The notes under the pieces are model-generated. The model was not told the origin of the DNA, ran no database searches, and saw only the letters and a program-made list of their open reading frames with translations. From contig CALXMT010000010.1 in assembly GCA_944389545.1 (NCBI GenBank), positions 1-64,000 of the forward strand: a DNA stretch of 64,000 bases. Reading direction: 5' to 3'. Shown in pieces: positions 59,666 to 64,000 of the stretch. Position 1 is the first letter of the stretch. Every line of letters begins with the position of its first letter. The translations under genes and the position numbers were made by a program. The stretch comes from an uncultured Kiritimatiellota bacterium (GTDB lineage: Bacteria > Verrucomicrobiota > Kiritimatiellia > RFP12 > DVOR01).

Positions 59666-60844
59666 TTAATCCTTCAGCTTGGCTTCGTCGTCGATGTAGT
59701 TGTCGCGGAGCGCGGCGGCAGAGTAGCCCTGCGGGGAGAGAACGGCGGCGACGGAGGCGCCTTCGCCGACGTTGGTCATGCTGTTGGCGTTCTCCAGGGG
59801 CACCTTGATGACGACAAGGTAGCGGCTGTAGATAGTATCGTTCTGGTCTTGGCGCTTGCCGTAGGCAGGATTCTCCAGGCGAACGGCCTTGCCATCATTG
59901 ATGGAGGCGAAGCGACCCAGGCCCATCACCACGAGGTAATAGCGCTTGCCGTCCTCAAGTTCATCCTGATACGACGCCGTGGGATCCGCCACTTGGTCAG
60001 GGGTGAGGCCGCAGTTGGAGATAATCTCATCGGTGAGATTCATCGGCATGGTCACGCTCATGGGGCCCATAGACATTTGGGCGCCGCCACCCGGGTAAAT
60101 GAAGCACAGGCGGTTGAGCGTCTCACCATTGACGATAGCGTTGGCTGCTTCGATGGCCGTGTTCAGATTAGTAAGTCTCTCAAATGTCAGAGAACCTTCA
60201 TCGGTGCCGATATCCGCACCGTTGACGGTCAACGGGAATGGGCCAGCACGAAGTGTCGAAGCATTGTCCACGAGATATTGCGCCTGTGCCTGGGAATAAC
60301 CACCAGCATCGGCATCAAGCGTGCGCACGGTGTCCTCGGTATTCACCTCGGCGCCCATCATATTGGTCTCGAAGGTGGAGTCATTGGCACTCGTAACATC
60401 TTTGTCCACGCGATGAATGTAAACGTGGCTGAGGCCGGCGGAGGCAAGTGCGGAGAGAACCTCTTTAGGGGCGACTTCGGCCATGGCGGTGTATCCCATG
60501 GGGCCGCTCAGACCCATGCCGGAGTCAGACATCGGCGTCACGTTGCCCAGCGTGGTGTCGTCAACCGTGGCGGGCATCTGGTGGTACATGTCGCCATTTT
60601 CGTCGATCAGGGAGTCGAGGCCGTCGGGGAGTTTGCCGTCATTGATGAAGCTCCAGTGGGCGATGGTCTTCTGGATGGTGCCGATGTCCGACATTTCCAT
60701 GGCGGTCTTCGCCTTGTCGTCCATGTTGCGATAGACGACAGCGACGCCGGCGCCGATGACGGCGATGATGGCGACGACGACCAAGAGCTCGATGAGCGTG
60801 AAGCCCGCGTGGCGCTTGGTGCGGTTGAGGTGGGTGTGTTTCAT
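59666..60844 (-). CDS. Prepilin-like protein, 392 aa (probable major pilin of the cluster)
   Basis: ATG 60844 (AAGGAA upstream) gives a leader ending KRHAGFTLIELLVVVAIIAV, a class III prepilin motif with Glu +5. The head domain is large and includes repeated Met/Gly-rich stretches (MSDSGMGLSGPMG, GGAQMSMGPMSVTMPM). Codon use is less GC-extreme than neighbours, consistent with high expression or different origin. First gene of the pilus operon. Upstream in-frame residues are non-coding shadow of the flavodoxin gene. Confidence 0.85.
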   Translation of the reverse strand: MKHTHLNRTKRHAGFTLIELLVVVAIIAVIGAGVAVVYRNMDDKAKTAMEMSDIGTIQKTIAHWSFINDGKLPDGLDSLIDENGDMYHQMPATVDDTTLGNVTPMSDSGMGLSGPMGYTAMAEVAPKEVLSALASAGLSHVYIHRVDKDVTSANDSTFETNMMGAEVNTEDTVRTLDADAGGYSQAQAQYLVDNASTLRAGPFPLTVNGADIGTDEGSLTFERLTNLNTAIEAANAIVNGETLNRLCFIYPGGGAQMSMGPMSVTMPMNLTDEIISNCGLTPDQVADPTASYQDELEDGKRYYLVVMGLGRFASINDGKAVRLENPAYGKRQDQNDTIYSRYLVVIKVPLENANSMTNVGEGASVAAVLSPQGYSAAALRDNYIDDEAKLKD

Positions 60845-60915
60845 AAGGATTGGTTCCTTGTGGGTGTTTGTGTTCGGGTTTCGCGGACGCTGGAGACCCG
60901 CACGTTGGGTGCCGT

Positions 60916-61425
60916 TCAGGCCTGGACCTTGGCGAGAGCCTCGGCGGCGGCCTGGGCGGCGTGCTGGAGATCGGTTTCGTCGGGGTGCTTGGCGGCTTCG
61001 GCCCAACGGGCCTCGGCCTCGGGGGTGGGCGCGTGGGGGTTGCCGGCGGGCATCTTGCGCATCCAGTCGATGAGCACGGGGTCGATGGCGCCCTGGCACC
61101 AGAAGGCGGCGACCTGCTCGGTGCCTTCGCCATAGGCCTTGGGGGCGGCCTCGGCGCAGGTGCGGGCGTGCATGGAGTCGGGGTTGGCGCCAAGGGTGAA
61201 GAAGGTGAAGACCTTCTTGCCGCTAATGGTCTTCATGTAGTCGGCGGCTTCCTTGTTGGGGCCGCCCTTGTCGACCCAGAAGCCCATGGCGATGAAGTCG
61301 TAGGCGTCGGGGGCGGGGGCGGTCTTGACGTCGTGAAGCTCGGCGCCGGGGAGGGCCTGGGCGATAGCCTCGGCGACCTTCTTGGTGTTGCCGGTCTTGG
61401 TGGAGTAAACGACGAGGATTTTCAT
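60916..61425 (-). CDS. Flavodoxin-family protein
   Basis: 169 aa FMN-binding electron carrier or associated reductase. The phosphate-binding loop YSTKTGNTKKVAEAI lies at residues 7-21; IAMGFWVDKGGPNKEAADYM and FFTLGANPDS line the flavin site as in flavodoxin-like (Flavodoxin_3/4-type) proteins. AAGGAGA lies 6 bases upstream of ATG 61425. Redox partner is not evident; it lies downstream of the importer ATPase gene. Confidence 0.85.
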   Translation of the reverse strand: MKILVVYSTKTGNTKKVAEAIAQALPGAELHDVKTAPAPDAYDFIAMGFWVDKGGPNKEAADYMKTISGKKVFTFFTLGANPDSMHARTCAEAAPKAYGEGTEQVAAFWCQGAIDPVLIDWMRKMPAGNPHAPTPEAEARWAEAAKHPDETDLQHAAQAAAEALAKVQA

Positions 61426-61469
61426 TTGGAATCTCCTTGATGAGGTGTGATGGAGGATGAGGATGTAGG

Positions 61470-61517
61470 GAGAACGGAAAACGGAGAACGGAGAACGGAA
61501 CGCCCCTACGGGGCGAC
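61470..61517. repeat. Cassette at the end of the importer ATPase gene
   Basis: Heptads GGAGAAC/GGAAAAC (about 61470-61499) adjoin a CGCCCCTACGGGGCG hairpin (61501-61515). The ATPase stop codon TAG (61508 to 61506) is in the hairpin, so the cassette supplies the end of the protein. Confidence 0.85.
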
Positions 61518-62975
61518 AGGCGGAGACTCGCCTCCCGATTGCAGTTTCCCTTCAATACGAAGTTGGCACTGGGCGACAAGCTCGAGGAGTTCGAGGTCGT
61601 GGGTGATGAGGAGGGCGGCGCCGCCATCGAGGGCAAACTGCGCCAGCTGAGCGGCGATGACGCGCATGTTGCGGCCGTCGAGTCCGCTGGTGGGCTCGTC
61701 GAGGATAAGGAGGGAGGGGCGCTTCATGAGGGCGCAGGCGATGACGAGGCGCTGCTTCTCGCCGCCGGAGAGGGACTGCGGGTGGCGTTCGGCCAGGTGC
61801 ACCAGGCCGAAGAGGGCCAGCAGGCGGTCGGCCTCGGCCTCGCGGACGGCGCGGGGGACGGCGCGCGGCGCGGAGAAGAGGAGTTCCTCGCGGACGGTGC
61901 GCATGAAGAGCTGGATGTCCATCTGCTGCATGACGAAGGCGGCGCGTTCGCGGATGTCGCGGCGGCGAAGGGCACGGCCTTCGTGGAGGATCTCGCCGGC
62001 CTGGGGTTTGGCGAGTCCGCAGAGGAGTCGGGCGAGGGTGGTCTTGCCCGCGCCGTTGGCGCCGACGATGGCGGTGACGGCGCCGCGCGGGACGTTGGCG
62101 GAGAAGCCGTCGAAGATGAGGCGGGACTTCTTGGAGTGGCGGAAGGTGAGGCCGCGAATCTCGACGGCGGGGGCGCCGAAGGTGTCGCAGGCGGGGAGCT
62201 CGGGGCGGGAGACGTCCACGCGGCGGAGGCCCCATTCGGCGACGCGCGGCTGGGCGGCGAGGAGGTCGAGCAGGTCTTCGCCGCCGGGCATCTTCTCGGC
62301 GTTGAAGACGGCGCGGCCGCGCTCGAGGACAAGGAGGCGGTCGAGTACGCCGCGAAGCCAGTAGAGGCGGTGATCGACGATGACGAGGGTGACGCCGTGG
62401 GCCTTGAGGCGGAGGATGAGGCGAGCGAGCTCGTCGGTGGCCTCGGGAGAGAGGTTGGCCGTCGGCTCGTCCATCACCACGAGGTCGGCCTCGGCGGCGA
62501 GAACGGCGGCAAGGGTGGCTTTCTGCTTCTCGCCGGAGGAGAGGGTGAAGACGGAGCGGCGGGCGAGATCGGTGAGGTCGAGCACGCGCAGGGCGCCATC
62601 GACGCGCTCGCGGATTTCGTCGCGGGGGCGGCACTGCCATTCGAGGGTGAGGGCCACCTCCTCCTCGACGGTGGTGGCGAAGAACTGCTCGTCGGGATTC
62701 TGAAGGACGGTGCCGACGCGTTTGGCGAGGGTCTCCATCGGCACGGGGCAGACCTCTCCGGCGACGCGGAGCGCTCCGGTGAGGGTGCCTTTATAGTGGT
62801 TGGGGATGAGGCCGTTGAGCAAACGCAGGAGGGTGGACTTACCGCAGCCGCTGGCGCCGGTGACGAGCAGGGCCTCGCCCTTGCGCAGGCGGAATGAGAT
62901 GCCTTCGAGCGCGGGCGCCTCGGTGAAGGGATAGCGGTAGGCCACGTCGCGGGCGTCGATCATCCACTCACTCAT
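61506..62975 (-). CDS. Energy-coupling factor importer ATPase, two fused ABC domains
   Basis: 489 aa with two complete ABC ATPase domains, equivalent to EcfA1 and EcfA2 in one chain. First domain: Walker A GASGCGKST (about 40-48), signature LSSGEKQK, Walker B LVVMDEP. Second: GANGAGKTT (about 292-300), LSGGEKQR, LLILDEP. The Q-loop stretches are VLQNPDEQFF and MQQMDIQLF. Overlaps the EcfT gene by 8 bases. Powers uptake of an unidentified vitamin or small metabolite. The last residues (SPPVAP) are encoded by a repeat cassette. Confidence 0.92.
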   Translation of the reverse strand: MSEWMIDARDVAYRYPFTEAPALEGISFRLRKGEALLVTGASGCGKSTLLRLLNGLIPNHYKGTLTGALRVAGEVCPVPMETLAKRVGTVLQNPDEQFFATTVEEEVALTLEWQCRPRDEIRERVDGALRVLDLTDLARRSVFTLSSGEKQKATLAAVLAAEADLVVMDEPTANLSPEATDELARLILRLKAHGVTLVIVDHRLYWLRGVLDRLLVLERGRAVFNAEKMPGGEDLLDLLAAQPRVAEWGLRRVDVSRPELPACDTFGAPAVEIRGLTFRHSKKSRLIFDGFSANVPRGAVTAIVGANGAGKTTLARLLCGLAKPQAGEILHEGRALRRRDIRERAAFVMQQMDIQLFMRTVREELLFSAPRAVPRAVREAEADRLLALFGLVHLAERHPQSLSGGEKQRLVIACALMKRPSLLILDEPTSGLDGRNMRVIAAQLAQFALDGGAALLITHDLELLELVAQCQLRIEGKLQSGGESPPVAP

Positions 62976-63798
62976 GGGCGGCCTCCTGTTGCTGGTCGGA
63001 CTTCATGGCGCTGGGGCCGTAGGGCGTGGCGGGGATGGCGGCCTGCCACGCGCAAATGGCGGCCAGGAGGCACGCCGCCACGGCAAGGACCGCGAAGTCG
63101 ACCCGGCGGAACCGCAACGCAAGGAGCTGGGTGGGCCGTTTGGCGTAGCCCACGCGCTTCATCTCGGCGGCCACGGAGAGATGGTCGGCCATGCGGAGTG
63201 TGCGCACCGTCAGCGGCACGACCGTCAGGCGGATGGCCTGGATGGGATGGATGAGCGCCGCTCCCAGGTTCATGGAGAAGCCGCGCATCCGAACCGCGTC
63301 GCGCAGCTGCCGGATGACGTCGATGAACTCCGGCACGAAGCGGCAGAAGACCATCAGCGGCACCAGGGCCACGCGCGGCAGATGCAGGCTCTTCATCGCG
63401 CCCACGAAACGCTGCACCGAGAAGTCGAGGCCGATGGCGAGCAACACGTTGAGCGCGGGAATCATGCGCAAGAAGGGCGTGTGGAAGTTACCCAACAAGG
63501 CCGGCTTGAGCATCGCCACGCCCTGTTCCCACGACGTGCCGGCCGCGAACCATTCGCCGATCTTGAAGGAGAGGAGGATGACGCCGACCGTAAGGGCCAT
63601 CATGGCGCAGACAGCGAGATAGGCGACAAGGATGACCTTGTAACGCCCCGAGGCAAGCACGTAGAGCAACGTCGCCGCGCCGAGCGCCAGCAGGGGCCCC
63701 GTGCCGCTCAGGTAGATGCTCACGCCGGAGACGACCAGCGAGAGAAGCAGACGCGTGCGGATGTCCAGCGCCTCAGAGCTCACGGATAATGCCCGCAT
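62968..63798 (-). CDS. ecfT: Energy-coupling factor transmembrane protein EcfT
   Basis: Membrane scaffold linking the ATPase to an S component. 276 aa with about five to six hydrophobic segments. Cytoplasmic coupling helices with the charged motifs RDAVRMRGFS and VAAEMKRVGYAKRP resemble EcfT AR[AG]-type motifs. Overlaps both neighbours, so the three genes form one operon. Confidence 0.85.
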   Translation of the reverse strand: MRALSVSSEALDIRTRLLLSLVVSGVSIYLSGTGPLLALGAATLLYVLASGRYKVILVAYLAVCAMMALTVGVILLSFKIGEWFAAGTSWEQGVAMLKPALLGNFHTPFLRMIPALNVLLAIGLDFSVQRFVGAMKSLHLPRVALVPLMVFCRFVPEFIDVIRQLRDAVRMRGFSMNLGAALIHPIQAIRLTVVPLTVRTLRMADHLSVAAEMKRVGYAKRPTQLLALRFRRVDFAVLAVAACLLAAICAWQAAIPATPYGPSAMKSDQQQEAAHE

Positions 63799-64000
63799 GG
63801 CGAAGCTCCTTCACGAATTTGGCGCCGCAGGGCAGCCCCACCAGGAGGCACCCCAGATAACCGAAGGCCACAATGACCGCGCCCACGCCGACCATGCCGA
63901 TGTTTTCGCGCGCCATCAGGAACGACATCGCCAGGCCGATGAGGCGGCCAAAGGCGTCGTAAATCGCCACGCCCAAGAGCACGGCCCAGAGTTTGCGGTA
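63773..64000 (-). CDS. Partial membrane protein, probable ECF substrate-binding (S) component
   Basis: Only the C-terminal part is present; the frame is open to the window edge, so the start is outside. Visible hydrophobic segments include LLGVAIYDAFGRLIGLAMSF and MVGVGAVIVAFGYLGCLLVG, followed by a basic tail KFVKELRHAGIIREL. Position before ecfT, with a 26-base overlap, suggests the S component; the tail recalls Trep_Strep-type S proteins, which is a weak match. Confidence 0.6.
   Translation of the reverse strand, partial: YRKLWAVLLGVAIYDAFGRLIGLAMSFLMARENIGMVGVGAVIVAFGYLGCLLVGLPCGAKFVKELRHAGIIREL

Overview
The window reads as one stretch of a high-GC Gram-negative bacterial chromosome. 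SecYDF with YajC, a secretin, type IV pilin-like machinery, GH13/GH133 glycogen enzymes, an RpiB-GlyA fusion and many pseudopilins would fit the PVC assemblage (Verrucomicrobiota, Kiritimatiellota or Lentisphaerota). That placement is inference from gene content only.

Bases 1-17505 hold a nearly unbroken plus-strand translation cluster: fusA, the S10 operon (rpsJ to rpsQ), the spc operon (rplN to rplO, secY, adk, map), and after a clear promoter the alpha operon (rpmJ, rpsM, rpsK, rpsD, rpoA, rplQ) ending in a strong terminator. tuf, rpmD and infA are missing from their usual slots. The EF-G has altered domain IV tip loops.

Bases 17506-32428 are an accessory, repeat-rich region. It carries a 94-aa orphan, an AAA/PD-DEXK protein, a single-chain type ISP restriction-modification enzyme, rarA, and a minus-strand operon of rpiB-glyA fusion, a GspG-like protein and a phosphodiesterase. 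The gaps are filled with mosaics of 7-, 8-, 9- and 23-bp tandem arrays and hairpins.

Bases 32429-43369 hold a two-domain glycogen debranching enzyme, an SGNH-like protein, a PH-domain membrane protein, a secreted GDSL hydrolase, an NhaC-like antiporter with a secreted partner, and a topoisomerase IV B subunit.

At about 43784-45167 an IS110-type element interrupts one of the 23-bp palindromic arrays; the target can be rebuilt from the flanks. Its non-coding left end is a candidate bridge RNA.

Bases 45322-49019 are a minus-strand yajC-secDF-tRNA-Ser operon in which the tRNA begins 7 bases after the secDF stop. Bases 49330-60844 are a minus-strand type IV pilus / type II secretion-like operon, largely translationally coupled: three pseudopilins, PilM/N-like, PilO-like, PilB, PilC, PilP-like, secretin, PilT. 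The window ends with a flavodoxin and an ECF-type importer (double ATPase, EcfT, and an S-like component running off the edge).

The most unusual material is the intergenic repeat system: outward-facing modular cassettes flank genes, supply stop codons, and in one case encode a signal peptide.
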